A DNA stretch of 64,000 nucleotides from Sansalvadorimonas sp965243775 (GTDB lineage: Bacteria > Pseudomonadota > Gammaproteobacteria > Pseudomonadales > Endozoicomonadaceae): positions 1 through 64,000 of the forward strand of contig CBDEWF010000143.1 in NCBI GenBank assembly GCA_965243775.1, read 5' to 3'. Of this stretch, positions 9,429-18,264 are shown piece by piece. Made by a program: the position numbers and the translations under genes. The notes under the pieces are model-generated. The model was not told the DNA's origin and searched no databases. It worked only from the letters and a program-made list of their open reading frames with translations. The first letter of the stretch is position 1. Each line of letters opens with the position of its first letter.

Positions 9429-10454
9429 TTATGCACTTTCTTCAACAGCGTGACGGTAATAGCCTGGCGAATGCCCCGTCCACTTCCGGAATGCCCGTCC
9501 GAAATTACTGGGATCGTTGTAATCAAGGCGTTCGGCAATTTCCTCAACAGTCAGACGGGTATTGCGAAGGTAGTGAAGAGCCAGCCGCTTTCTCTCCCTG
9601 TTAACCAGGGTTCGGTAGGTCACATCCAGCTCCTGCAGCTGACGTCGTAAAGTACGGGGAGAGATCAGCAGATAATCCGCTGTCTGCTCAAGGGAAGGGA
9701 TCACGCCTTCACGGCTGCGAATGTATGACAGCACCCGCCCAAGAAGGCCGGTTTCCACTTTCATATCTTCCAGAATTTTCCTGCACTGGCGCTCCGCTGC
9801 CTGCTGGGTAATGGTATCCGCCATTGGCATCGACATTCCCAGGTAACGGGCCGGGAAACGGAACTGATGTGCAGCATGATTGTAGGAAACATCCACACCG
9901 TCATAGTCAATATCGTCGTAATAATCCTTCTTGCTGATCGCCAAATGGAGCTTATGACCTTGACTGGCATCTGGGCCAAACGAGTAAAATCTCATGACCT
10001 GGTGTGAAGCGACAAACGCTTCGACATAAAAGCGGCGGTTGTTCCCCAGATCCAGAGCTTCATCAAACTGAAGAACAGCCTCATCACCATCCACGTCCAG
10101 AAAAACGACCATAAGAGGGAAACGGGTCGCCATATAGCGCACCGACATCTCCAGCATCTCGGCAATTGTATTGCTGGTCAGTGCTGCCGTGGCCAACACA
10201 CCATGGCTGGGAAGATGCAGTCGTAAACCAAGCTGCCAGCCCAGATTATCAATTCCGGACTGTTCTCTTAAAAGGGTTACCAGACGGTCACAGCGCTCGA
10301 AATCGATAGTTCCCTCGTCCCTTTCGAGCTCTTCCGACCGGATACCTGATGCCATCAGAAAAGTATCTTCTCTCAGCCCATTCTCTTTAATCAAAGCCAT
10401 CAAATGGCGAATATAGGTAATGGGTATGGCAATATTTCTTTTTATATTCTTCAT
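9429..10454 (-). CDS. AraC-family transcriptional regulator
   Basis: This 341-residue protein has an N-terminal arabinose-binding-type domain of the OruR/ArgR-like group (about residues 15-200). A C-terminal double helix-turn-helix follows at about 240-335, with the signature LTVEEIAERLDYNDPSNFGRAFRKWTGHSPGYYR. The ATG at 10454 has AGAGAG upstream; an earlier in-frame ATG lacks a ribosome binding site. It is divergent from the sodium symporter gene across about 525 bp, so the symporter may be its target, as is common for this family. That link is inference. Confidence 0.88.
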   Translation of the reverse strand: MKNIKRNIAIPITYIRHLMALIKENGLREDTFLMASGIRSEELERDEGTIDFERCDRLVTLLREQSGIDNLGWQLGLRLHLPSHGVLATAALTSNTIAEMLEMSVRYMATRFPLMVVFLDVDGDEAVLQFDEALDLGNNRRFYVEAFVASHQVMRFYSFGPDASQGHKLHLAISKKDYYDDIDYDGVDVSYNHAAHQFRFPARYLGMSMPMADTITQQAAERQCRKILEDMKVETGLLGRVLSYIRSREGVIPSLEQTADYLLISPRTLRRQLQELDVTYRTLVNRERKRLALHYLRNTRLTVEEIAERLDYNDPSNFGRAFRKWTGHSPGYYRHAVEESA

Positions 10455-10980
10455 ACTGCTCTCTGGTGTCTGACAGGCCATGCAAACAAGCCAGTATCAA
10501 CCCGTAGAAAATGACCTGCGCTCAGAAAAAAATACACTGTCTGCTACGTATTTTTTTATGACATTATTAACATACCATTAGTGGGGATGGAATAATTTAA
10601 GAGAGACTATTTCTACACCAGGTTGATTAACAACAAAGAAACAACGTTAATTACCAGGCTATGACACACCTTTAATTATCTGTTTTCAATAGCTTTACCA
10701 AATCATCTGCCTCTATTCGTCAAGCAACGACAATACAATGCTCTTATTTATTTCTTTAGCATATGTTTGCAGAGGTTCACTACAAGGGTAATGATCCCCG
10801 ATCCAAAATACATACCTATTACACAGCATACCCATTACACAGATTGTTGCCTGCTACACTTTTGCAGAACTATTTACCATGAAAGGCTGCTTTAGCGGTT
10901 TAGCAGTTTTCATGATTCGCGGTGAGCGGCATTCTTCCCTTTGGGTACCTGATCTGCTCATGGCTGTTTGAGGACATTTA
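10455..10980. other. Long AT-rich intergenic region between divergent regulator and symporter
   Basis: No convincing gene is seen. The left part (about 10500-10850) is AT-rich and would hold promoters for both divergent genes. A short direct repeat, TATTACACAGCATACCCATTAC-like, occurs near 10810-10840 (ATTACACAG twice, about 18 bases apart). The right end contains a diverged copy of the dispersed hairpin repeat (10873-10969). The symporter ribosome binding site GAGGA follows directly. Confidence 0.5.
10873..10969 (-). repeat. Dispersed hairpin/RBS repeat, copy E (diverged)
   Basis: Read on the minus strand, it starts AAACAGCCATGAGC (10969 downward), then carries the imperfect hairpin GAAAACTGCT...AGCAGCCTTTC (10911-10881) and ends TTTCATGGTAAATAG. 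The layout matches the copies at 61026-61107 and 29691-29790, but the Shine-Dalgarno-like AAGG is lost and the ATG is followed at once by a stop. It therefore looks like a decayed copy. Confidence 0.55.
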
Positions 10981-12348
10981 ATGCCTGCCAGCACAGACCA
11001 GCCATCGTCGACACCCCGCCCAGGATTTTCCACACGACTGGGCTTTATTCTTGCTGCAGCTGGCTCAGCCATTGGCCTTGGCAATATATGGAGTTTCCCA
11101 ACCCTGGTAGCAGAAAATGGCGGTGCAGCCTTTGTCCTGGTTTATCTGATTCTCTCCCTGTTGCTGGCTTACCCCGCCCTTGTTGCTGAACTCATGATTG
11201 GTCGTTACGGCCAGAGCAATCCTGTTACGGCCCTGGAACAACTTCCTGATGACAAGATCTGGCAACCTGTTACCCGACTGACCGGGGTTTTTGCCACGAT
11301 TACTATTTGCATGATCTTCAGTTTTTACAGCATTGTCGGAGGGTGGCTGACTGGTTTTGCCATTGCCCCTTTACTACAGAATCTGGGATTCACAGAAGCC
11401 GCCAGCTGGCTGACGTCTTTCTCCCCCCTCCGCAATATTATTCTTGCCATTTTGTTTATTGCAGTCACTCTGTCTGTTGTTAATGGCGGAGTTAAAAACG
11501 GAATAGAGCGCTGGTCGGCAAGACTAATGCCTCTGCTGATACTTCTGCTGGCAGGCATGATATTTACAGTTTTGACTCAGGAAGGTGCCACAAACGGGCT
11601 TAAGCATTATCTGATTCCCGACCTGGCCAAAATGAATACCGACCTGATTCTTAACGCCATGGGTCAGTCATTCTTTTCCATGTCCCTGGGCGTTGGTGCC
11701 ATGATGGTTTATGGTTCCTATTTGCGAAAAGATGCCAGTCTGCCGGGGGTAGCCCTGCAGGTCTGCCTGCTGGATACAGGTATCGCCTTTCTGGCCGGAT
11801 TACTGATCATTCCCGCCCTGTTCGTTGGTCTGAACCTGGGAATATCCATCCACCTGGACAACGGTCAGCTGGTTGACAGTGATACCCTGGTCTTTGAAAT
11901 CCTCCCAGCCGTGTTCAACAGGATCGGGCCAGAAGGAGCGGCAATGGCTCTGGCTTTCTTCTCTCTGATGTCTATTGCTGCTCTGACATCATCCATATCC
12001 ATGCTGGAAGTTCCTGTTTCAAGCCTTTCGGAAAGATCCGGGCTGTCACGTCAAAAAGCCGGACTCCTGGTCTGTACCGGGGTACTGCTGGTAACAGTTC
12101 TGGTCATCCTCTCTTTTGAGACACTGTTCGGCGCTCTCATCACCTTGACCACAAAATATGCCCAGCCAATTAACAGTCTGTTGTTTTCACTTTATGCAGG
12201 ATGGCTGGTCAGCAGACATCGTAAATTGACAGAGATAAGCCGGGGCTGGCCGGAAGCAGAGCACAGCCTGTTCTGGAAAATATGGCCCTGGTATATCCGG
12301 TTTGCCTGCCCGACCATGATTGGCTTTATTATCCTGCAAAGTATTTAG
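10981..12348 (+). CDS. Sodium:neurotransmitter symporter (NSS/SNF) family transporter
   Basis: This 455-residue inner-membrane protein couples sodium to uptake of an amino acid or related amine. The first span holds the NSS signature LGFILAAAGSAIGLGNIWSFP, shown here across residues 21-41, whose unwound middle binds sodium and substrate. About eleven to twelve hydrophobic segments follow, in line with bacterial members such as TyT1 or MhsT. GAGGA lies six bases before the ATG. It is divergent from an AraC-type regulator and is followed by a terminator at 12610. The substrate cannot be told from sequence alone. Confidence 0.9.
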   Translation: MPASTDQPSSTPRPGFSTRLGFILAAAGSAIGLGNIWSFPTLVAENGGAAFVLVYLILSLLLAYPALVAELMIGRYGQSNPVTALEQLPDDKIWQPVTRLTGVFATITICMIFSFYSIVGGWLTGFAIAPLLQNLGFTEAASWLTSFSPLRNIILAILFIAVTLSVVNGGVKNGIERWSARLMPLLILLLAGMIFTVLTQEGATNGLKHYLIPDLAKMNTDLILNAMGQSFFSMSLGVGAMMVYGSYLRKDASLPGVALQVCLLDTGIAFLAGLLIIPALFVGLNLGISIHLDNGQLVDSDTLVFEILPAVFNRIGPEGAAMALAFFSLMSIAALTSSISMLEVPVSSLSERSGLSRQKAGLLVCTGVLLVTVLVILSFETLFGALITLTTKYAQPINSLLFSLYAGWLVSRHRKLTEISRGWPEAEHSLFWKIWPWYIRFACPTMIGFIILQSI

Positions 12349-12394
12349 GCGGGGATACTCTTCTCCACAAACTATCTCAAACAGCTTTATGCGT

Positions 12395-12438
12395 GAAGCG
12401 CCTTTTTCATCACTCCAAGGTGATGGGAAATGCACTTC
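12395..12438 (-). repeat. Dispersed hairpin/RBS repeat, copy D (hairpin only)
   Basis: The sequence is an imperfect palindrome: GAAGCGCCTTTTTCATCAC on the left and GTGATGGGAAATGCACTTC on the right, around a five-base centre. It matches the hairpin core of the other copies. On the minus strand the usual ATG position reads ACG, and the AAACAGCCATGA block is not seen. It lies in the 267-bp gap after the symporter gene. Confidence 0.7.
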
Positions 12439-12609
12439 CATGAAACTGCCTATCCGCCCCCCTGCGAAGACAGCGCAATACCAAAGTCTATATAGCTTTG
12501 GTCTAATTTCCTAAACACTGGATTCCCTATAGTCTTAAGCACATACACAGGAGAGATGACAGAATTCAGACCCACAAAATTCTCAATGAAACCGTCTCTC
12601 CCATAACTC

Positions 12610-12634
12610 GGAGCCTTATGGCTCCATTTTTTTT
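12610..12634 (+). terminator. Rho-independent terminator after the symporter gene
   Basis: GGAGCC, loop TTAT, GGCTCC, then A and eight T on the plus strand. The hairpin overlaps the last codons and stop of the convergent MCE-operon lipoprotein gene. It would end transcripts coming from the symporter side. Confidence 0.8.
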
Positions 12635-13212
12635 ATATGTATTTCTGGCTGCACTCGAACAGCTTCAATCATATCGCCAGCTATTGCAGATAGGACCTCA
12701 CTGATGCCCTGAGCCAGGCGGGAACCGTCTTCTGCAGCCATCACCTCTGACACCCATACCTGCTCACCATGTTGAACCAGCACCTGCCCCTGTTTATCCT
12801 GAAGCTGCCAGCAAGCTGTCAGTTCCACAGAAGCCTCATTCATCACCAGGTTTTCTAGCTCCATTTTCAATACCAGATCAGGACGCTGATCACCAAACCA
12901 TGGGCCAATGGATACATTTTCCCCTTTCAGCTGCCGACTGAGATTTGTACTCAAAACCCGGTTAATCTCTTCTCCCAGATCCGTTCCCCAGCGCTCACTG
13001 TTCAGGCGAAATAGCTGAACCTTGCCATCACTCCAACTCAGACGGCTGTCATATAGCCAGCCGGGAACAGCCACCGGAATCAGGCCTATAGGGCCATTAA
13101 CCGTAATATCTGCTTCAGAGGCATTGGCCCGTAGCATGTAGTAACTGTATGGCTGACTGGCACAGCCGACCAGAACCAAGACAAAAAGGAACACCACAAG
13201 CATTCTATTCAT
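12616..13212 (-). CDS. ABC-type transport auxiliary lipoprotein (PqiC/DUF330-like)
   Basis: This 198-residue lipoprotein has a signal peptide ending in the lipobox LVGCAS, so it is probably anchored in the outer membrane. Its body matches the ABC_trans_aux family (PqiC-like) that partners with MCE proteins in lipid transport across the envelope; SERWGTDLGEEINRVLSTNL is the recognisable core. It is the last gene of a four-gene operon, starting three bases after the MCE gene ends. Confidence 0.8.
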   Translation of the reverse strand: MNRMLVVFLFVLVLVGCASQPYSYYMLRANASEADITVNGPIGLIPVAVPGWLYDSRLSWSDGKVQLFRLNSERWGTDLGEEINRVLSTNLSRQLKGENVSIGPWFGDQRPDLVLKMELENLVMNEASVELTACWQLQDKQGQVLVQHGEQVWVSEVMAAEDGSRLAQGISEVLSAIAGDMIEAVRVQPEIHIKKMEP

Positions 13213-13215
13213 GAC

Positions 13216-14100
13216 TTAGTTTCCCCCTTTGCCAAAAACTATGGATTCAGGCTGACGTTCAAGGGTGTCCATAAGTTGCTCTACGGAACGGGATGCGCGG
13301 TTTATGCTCTGCATGGTTTGATTAAGGTTATGTACCAGGGGAGAGTCAGGAGCCAGGTGAGCACCAGCCCTGTCTGCAACCTCACCGGCTTCATTGACCG
13401 CACTCCGCATATCTGTGACAAGCAGCTCCAGCTCAGTAGTGACTGCTGTTACTTCATTGCCAGCCTGCTCAATAGATCCCAGAGTCTGGTTAACATTATA
13501 TGCAAGGTGCTGGAAGTCACTGCTGCTGGTGAAACTGTTGATATTAGCGAGAATCTGCTGCATGTCCTCAGCCAGCTTTTTAATATCGATATCACTCAGT
13601 TCCTCATCCAGAAATTCAAGATCACTGGGAACCGTCTGCAGTTGCGGGTACCGGGTCACCACACTACTCATGCGCGGCTCTACATCATAAAAATCTATTT
13701 CTATATACAGCAGTCCGGTTAACAAGCTCTGGGTACGCAGTTTGGCACTGAGCCCCCGGGCAAGCAGCAAGGCCAGAATATCTTCATCGCCTATCTGGTC
13801 GTAGCTGTCCAGCTCAATACGTTCCGGGTATATATCCACTATCACAGAGTTAAGGGGTTCAAGTGCGTCGGGATAAAAACGTGACCGGATGCTGGCCACC
13901 TCACCCACCGGTACCCCTCGAAGGGTAACGGGAGCACCAACCTCCAGCCCTTTTATGGAGGTATCATAGACCAGCTCAAACCGGACATTCTCCTCACCAA
14001 GCAGGCCACCCTGACTGACAACCAATAACATGGTGACAGAAAGCATCAGCATGGAAACAACAAAAAATCCTACTTTTATTGCTTTTGAGCGTGCACTCAT
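13216..14100 (-). CDS. MCE-family (MlaD-like) substrate-binding protein
   Basis: This 294-residue protein has one N-terminal membrane span (about residues 9-30) and a periplasmic MCE domain at about 38-120 (EVGAPVTLRGVPVGEV is typical). A long helical, coiled C-terminal half follows. MCE proteins form hexamers that carry phospholipids between the inner and outer membranes. The start overlaps the ATPase gene by four bases (ATGA), so the two are translationally coupled. The longer C-terminus resembles the Pseudomonas-type MCE proteins more than E. coli MlaD. Confidence 0.85.
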   Translation of the reverse strand: MSARSKAIKVGFFVVSMLMLSVTMLLVVSQGGLLGEENVRFELVYDTSIKGLEVGAPVTLRGVPVGEVASIRSRFYPDALEPLNSVIVDIYPERIELDSYDQIGDEDILALLLARGLSAKLRTQSLLTGLLYIEIDFYDVEPRMSSVVTRYPQLQTVPSDLEFLDEELSDIDIKKLAEDMQQILANINSFTSSSDFQHLAYNVNQTLGSIEQAGNEVTAVTTELELLVTDMRSAVNEAGEVADRAGAHLAPDSPLVHNLNQTMQSINRASRSVEQLMDTLERQPESIVFGKGGN

Positions 14101-14894
14101 AACTCAGGCCCCTCTGCTTCCCCCCGGGCCAGGAAGGACCGGACAAGTGCTGCACTACTATGGTTTTTCAGCCAGTTAGGATCACCATGATCAAGTGCAG
14201 TCTTGCTGACTGCATCAAGGAAAATTCCATTATTGGCAATAGCAAAAATACTGGCCAGTTCATGGGTGACAATTACCACGGTAGCACCAGTTGAATCACG
14301 CAGTTCCAAAATCAGATCATCCAGACGCCGGGCACTCAAGGGATCAAGCCCTGCCGACGGCTCATCAAAAAACAGAATGTCTGGATCCAGAGCTATGGCC
14401 CGGGCCAGTCCGGCCCGTTTGCACATGCCGCCACTGATCTGGGCGGGATAGTAATTTTCAAACCCGGCCAACCCAACCAATGACAACTTGTAATGAACAA
14501 TGTCGTTTATATTCTGACTCGGTATGGCAGCATGACGCAGAGGAAGAGCCACATTCTCAGCCAGCGTCATATCGCTGAACAGCGCCCCACTCTGAAAAGT
14601 AATACCCCACTGCCGCCGCATTCTCAATTGATCCTGCTCACTGGCGCTGACATAGCTTTCACCCCGGTAAAGAATGTCCCCTTCAGCGGGCACTTTCAGT
14701 CCAATCAGGTGCTTAAGCAAAGTACTCTTGCCACAACCACTGCCGCCCATAATGACAAAAATATCACCCTGGCTAACCTGGAAATTCAGGTTCTGCTGGA
14801 TCAACCGGGAACCGTACCCCATAGTCAGCCCCTGGACTTCAATCATGGGGTGCGTTTCAGAAACCGGGAGGGTATTTTCACTATCCATAGCCAT
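14097..14894 (-). CDS. MlaF-like ABC transporter ATPase
   Basis: This 265-residue cytoplasmic ATPase powers the MCE lipid transporter. It has Walker A GGSGCGKST near residue 52, the signature ISGGMCKRAGLARA and Walker B DILFFDEPSAGLDP. The degenerate signature with M-x-K-R-A is characteristic of MlaF-type ATPases. It shares a base with the stop of the permease gene and overlaps the MCE gene by four bases, so the operon order is permease, ATPase, MCE, lipoprotein. Confidence 0.9.
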   Translation of the reverse strand: MAMDSENTLPVSETHPMIEVQGLTMGYGSRLIQQNLNFQVSQGDIFVIMGGSGCGKSTLLKHLIGLKVPAEGDILYRGESYVSASEQDQLRMRRQWGITFQSGALFSDMTLAENVALPLRHAAIPSQNINDIVHYKLSLVGLAGFENYYPAQISGGMCKRAGLARAIALDPDILFFDEPSAGLDPLSARRLDDLILELRDSTGATVVIVTHELASIFAIANNGIFLDAVSKTALDHGDPNWLKNHSSAALVRSFLARGEAEGPEL

Positions 14895-15997
14895 CAGATA
14901 CCCAGTTTGAAAAACAGCAGGTTCAGACCCGCATCGGCAATAACAAAGAAGACTATGGCCAGGACAACCGCGCGGGTGGTGGCTTGGCCAACGGCAGCCG
15001 AGGAACCCCGGCAGTTCATACCAGCCTGACAGCCAGCCAGCACTATCAGCAGTCCAAAAATAAATCCCTTAAAACAGCCTGCAATCACATCCACCGGAGT
15101 AAATGACTGTAACAACTGGAACACATACTGACGGATAGTCATATTCATGCCTGTCGCCATCAGTCCGCCACCGACCATGCCCAGAACAAAGCTATAAGCA
15201 CACAAAAGAGGCATGACTATGGCCATCGCCAGCAGGCGAGGCATCACCAGAAAATCCATTGGTCTAATGCCCATAGTAACCAAGGCATCTACCTCTTCAT
15301 TAACCTGCATGGCTCCCAATTCTGCTGCCCAGGCTGCCCCCGTCCGACCCGCCATGATAACTGCAGTCATCAGGGCTCCCATCTCCCGCACCATACCCAC
15401 AGCCACAAGGTTGGCCACGTAAACTTCAGCACCAAGCTGAGACAGCTGAATCATTCCCAGGTAAGCCAGGATCATGCCCACCAATATACTCAGCAGAGAC
15501 AGAATGCCTATGGCCTTGGGCCCAGCCTGATTCAGGCAGGCAATAGCATCCACAGCCCGCATATGACTCTGGCCAGTCAACAGTCTCAAGGTTGAGATAC
15601 TCATATCCCCGATAAAGGCAAAGGTATCTATGACCTCCCTGTAGAAGGTATGGAGAAACTGGAACTGGACACTCTCTTCCGGCGGCTGATTTGTATTGGG
15701 GGGAACAGCGCAGGCCAGCTCATGCAGATGGCGTATGGCTTCTGGGAATTCACCGATATGCAGTGTCTTGTCGTAAAGGCTGCACAGGCGTTCGACAGCC
15801 AGCAGAAAAGCTGACACCCGGGAGTCCCAGAAAAACTCTTCCCCGGGAACTAGGCAGATATACTTTTCGCAGGCCGCTACCGTGCTTTCCAGGCATGAAA
15901 TATCGGGCAGATTGCCTTCCCTGTCCCAGCGTCCCTTTAATGTGACAACAGGCACCAAAGGGTCACTGTCATTAATTATCAATTCCGTGTCAGACAT
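14894..15997 (-). CDS. MlaE-family permease with N-terminal STAS-like domain
   Basis: This 367-residue inner-membrane permease is the first gene of the MCE operon. Residues 1 to about 110 look like a soluble STAS-type domain. The remaining part is an MlaE/YrbE domain with five or six hydrophobic segments and the conserved MAGRTGAAWAAELGAM loop that contacts the ATPase. The fusion of the STAS-like part with MlaE is known in other proteobacteria, where E. coli has a separate MlaB. The gap to lipA carries one copy of the dispersed hairpin repeat. Confidence 0.87.
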   Translation of the reverse strand: MSDTELIINDSDPLVPVVTLKGRWDREGNLPDISCLESTVAACEKYICLVPGEEFFWDSRVSAFLLAVERLCSLYDKTLHIGEFPEAIRHLHELACAVPPNTNQPPEESVQFQFLHTFYREVIDTFAFIGDMSISTLRLLTGQSHMRAVDAIACLNQAGPKAIGILSLLSILVGMILAYLGMIQLSQLGAEVYVANLVAVGMVREMGALMTAVIMAGRTGAAWAAELGAMQVNEEVDALVTMGIRPMDFLVMPRLLAMAIVMPLLCAYSFVLGMVGGGLMATGMNMTIRQYVFQLLQSFTPVDVIAGCFKGFIFGLLIVLAGCQAGMNCRGSSAAVGQATTRAVVLAIVFFVIADAGLNLLFFKLGI

Positions 15998-16087
15998 GCC
16001 TGATTCTGAAAAGTACTTAGAAAATCTAAAGGAACATCAAAACATGCTAACTGCCTGAACTACAATAGCCTCAGAGTGATATTTACC

Positions 16088-16161
16088 ATGGAAATACCTT
16101 TTCCATCACAGTTTCCATAACTTTGGGCATGATGAAAAAGGCATTTCTCTTTATGCTGTTT
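16088..16161 (-). repeat. Dispersed hairpin/RBS repeat, copy A
   Basis: On the minus strand the hairpin arms are AAATGCCTTTTTCATCA (16146 downward) and TGATGGAAAAGGTATTT (to 16092), followed by CC and an ATG at 16090-16088. The ATG opens a frame of only nine codons, so no real gene uses it. The upstream block AAACAGCAT is a degraded AAACAGCCATGA. It lies between lipA and the MCE permease. Confidence 0.75.
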
Positions 16162-16171
16162 GGTGGACAAG

Positions 16172-17185
16172 TTATTTGGCGGGATGTCCCAAATCCAGTC
16201 CAACATTGTTCTTCTGCAGAACCTGCTCGGCACGATAGCTGGAGCGCACCAAGGCACCGGAAACGACTTCCAGAAAGCCCTTATCCAGGCCCCACTGACG
16301 ATATTTCTCAAACTCTTCCGGAGTCACATAACGCTGGAGAGCAATATGATTTTTGGTGGGCTGAAGGTATTGGCCAAAGGTCAGAATATCCACACCGATA
16401 GCACGCAAATCGTCCATGGCTTCCAGGATTTCATCTTCTGTCTCACCCAGACCAAGCATCAGACTGGTCTTGGTCAGCACCTTGGGATTGTGCTTTTTGG
16501 CATGCTCCAGAACCTTGAGAGTCATCTCGTAGCTGGCACGTGGGTCACGCACAGGGTGGGTCAAACGACGGACCGTTTCTACATTCTGGGCAAAGACCGC
16601 GATACCACTGTCTACAACAGTTTCAACATCCTTCAGGTTACCTTGGAAGTCCGGAGTCAGGGTTTCAACAGTGGTATTCGGGTTTTTCGCAATCACTTTC
16701 TTTACCACAGCGGCATAGTGCGCAGCACCGCCATCTTCAAGATCATCTCGGTTTACGGAGGTCAGCACCAGATACTTCAACCCCATCATACCGACAGTAT
16801 CTGCAGTATTTTCCGGCTCATCGGTATCCAGCAGACCTTTGGGGTTACCAGTGTTCACTGCACAGAACTTGCAGGCACGGGTGCAGACATCTCCCATCAG
16901 CATGATGGTAGCCGTACCAGAACTCCAGCACTCATTGATATTCGGGCACATGGCCTCTTCACAGACAGTACTGAGCTTGTGACCCTTTACTGTCTTCTTG
17001 ACCTCACCGTAACGCTTGTCCGTGTGGGCTTTGATACGCAGCCAGGCAGGCTTGCGCATAATCTTCTGTGGCTCTTTGTTCTGACTGGCCTTGACGCCAT
17101 TCTTGATGGCGTGGATGCCTTTTTCGTTTACAAACTTGCTTCCACTGGGAACTTGTACTGTAGGAATAAGTTCTTGATCAGACAT
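16172..17185 (-). CDS. lipA: Lipoyl synthase
   Basis: LipA inserts two sulfur atoms into the octanoyl chain on lipoate-dependent enzymes. The 337-residue length fits. Cysteines of the auxiliary cluster appear in CEEAMCPNINEC, and the radical-SAM cluster motif is CTRACKFC. The gene starts directly at the end of lipB with no gap, so they are cotranscribed and probably coupled. Confidence 0.97.
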   Translation of the reverse strand: MSDQELIPTVQVPSGSKFVNEKGIHAIKNGVKASQNKEPQKIMRKPAWLRIKAHTDKRYGEVKKTVKGHKLSTVCEEAMCPNINECWSSGTATIMLMGDVCTRACKFCAVNTGNPKGLLDTDEPENTADTVGMMGLKYLVLTSVNRDDLEDGGAAHYAAVVKKVIAKNPNTTVETLTPDFQGNLKDVETVVDSGIAVFAQNVETVRRLTHPVRDPRASYEMTLKVLEHAKKHNPKVLTKTSLMLGLGETEDEILEAMDDLRAIGVDILTFGQYLQPTKNHIALQRYVTPEEFEKYRQWGLDKGFLEVVSGALVRSSYRAEQVLQKNNVGLDLGHPAK

Positions 17186-17866
17186 TTACAGGACACTCTC
17201 CAGGCTCTCCGGCATAACAGGAGGCTCTTTAGTTATATTCAACTCAGTATAACCAGTGCGGCTGGCCAGATGCTTAACCAGCGCAGTAGTAACGTCTGAC
17301 ATACTGGCCTTGTGGCAGTAGTCACTGATTTGCGCAACGGCCATGCCGGCATAACCACAGGGATTGATCCGCTGGAATGGTTCCAGATCCATATCAACAT
17401 TCAGGGACAGACCATGAAATGAGCAGCCACGCCGAATACGCAACCCGAGGGCGGCAATTTTGGCTTCACCCACATAAACACCTGGGGCGTCTGCACGGGC
17501 AGCAGAATCAATACCGAACTCAGCCAGAGTAGCGATGACCGACTCTTCCATCATGGTCACCAGCTTTCTAACACCCAAGCCAAGTCTTTTCACATCCAGC
17601 ATAAGATAGACAACCCGTTGTCCGGGTCCGTGGTAAGTCACCTGACCACCACGATCAACCTGAACAACAGGAATATCCCCAGGAAACAGAACATGCTCGG
17701 CCTTACCGGCCTGCCCCTGGGTAAAGACGGGTGGATGTTCCACCAGCCAGAGTTCATCTGGAGTCTGTTTGTCCCGTTTGGCAGTGAACTCGGTCATAGC
17801 CTGCCATACAGGTGTGTAATCCTTCAGCCCCAGATCGCGGACAATAAGTGACTCCGCGTCAATCAT
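17186..17866 (-). CDS. lipB: Octanoyltransferase
   Basis: LipB moves octanoate from acyl carrier protein to apo lipoyl domains, preparing the substrate for LipA. The 226-residue protein has the RGGQVTYHGPGQ motif, the catalytic lysine in EAKIAALGLRI and the catalytic cysteine in INPCGYAGM. It sits between ybeD and lipA, the standard order in gammaproteobacteria. Confidence 0.96.
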   Translation of the reverse strand: MIDAESLIVRDLGLKDYTPVWQAMTEFTAKRDKQTPDELWLVEHPPVFTQGQAGKAEHVLFPGDIPVVQVDRGGQVTYHGPGQRVVYLMLDVKRLGLGVRKLVTMMEESVIATLAEFGIDSAARADAPGVYVGEAKIAALGLRIRRGCSFHGLSLNVDMDLEPFQRINPCGYAGMAVAQISDYCHKASMSDVTTALVKHLASRTGYTELNITKEPPVMPESLESVL

Positions 17867-17991
17867 TCTTCAAATATCCTGTTATCAACCCGGATATTTC
17901 ATGAACATACTCCCGGTCTCACTTGTGCCTTGCTATCGTGGCACTCGGGACTCTCGGAGCAGTTTATGAAGTATCTGGATTAGCAAAGTGG

Positions 17992-18264
17992 TCAGAGCAC
18001 CATCAGTACCCGGCCACTTGCCTTAAGTTCTTCATGCAATGCGCGAAGTTGAGGTTCGCCAGTTGCACATATAGTAACAACAACGGACATAAAACGCCCC
18101 TTGCGGCTATCACGGCTGGTATATTCGCCGTTGTGTTCTTTGTCGTGTTTTTTAACTACACCAAGGACAAATTCAGGAAAGTTTTCACTGGCATTACCCA
18201 TAATGCGAATGGAGTAATCACAGGGGAATTCAATTTTGGGGGCTTTGGGTTCTTCGGTCATCAT
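17992..18264 (-). CDS. ybeD: YbeD/DUF493 family protein
   Basis: This small protein (90 residues, or 89 from a second ATG) belongs to the DUF493 family that precedes lipB in many gammaproteobacteria. The fold resembles a small regulatory ligand-binding domain; the true function is not settled. PCDYSIRIMGNASENFPEFV at the start is the recognisable part. Its start overlaps the end of the aminotransferase gene by 35 bases, suggesting coupled translation. Confidence 0.88.
   Translation of the reverse strand: MMTEEPKAPKIEFPCDYSIRIMGNASENFPEFVLGVVKKHDKEHNGEYTSRDSRKGRFMSVVVTICATGEPQLRALHEELKASGRVLMVL

Noticed and set aside
16060..16311. Possible small gene on the minus strand between lipA and the MCE permease
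   Set aside because: It overlaps lipA and the dispersed repeat and has no protein-like features; the ATG in the repeat opens only nine codons.
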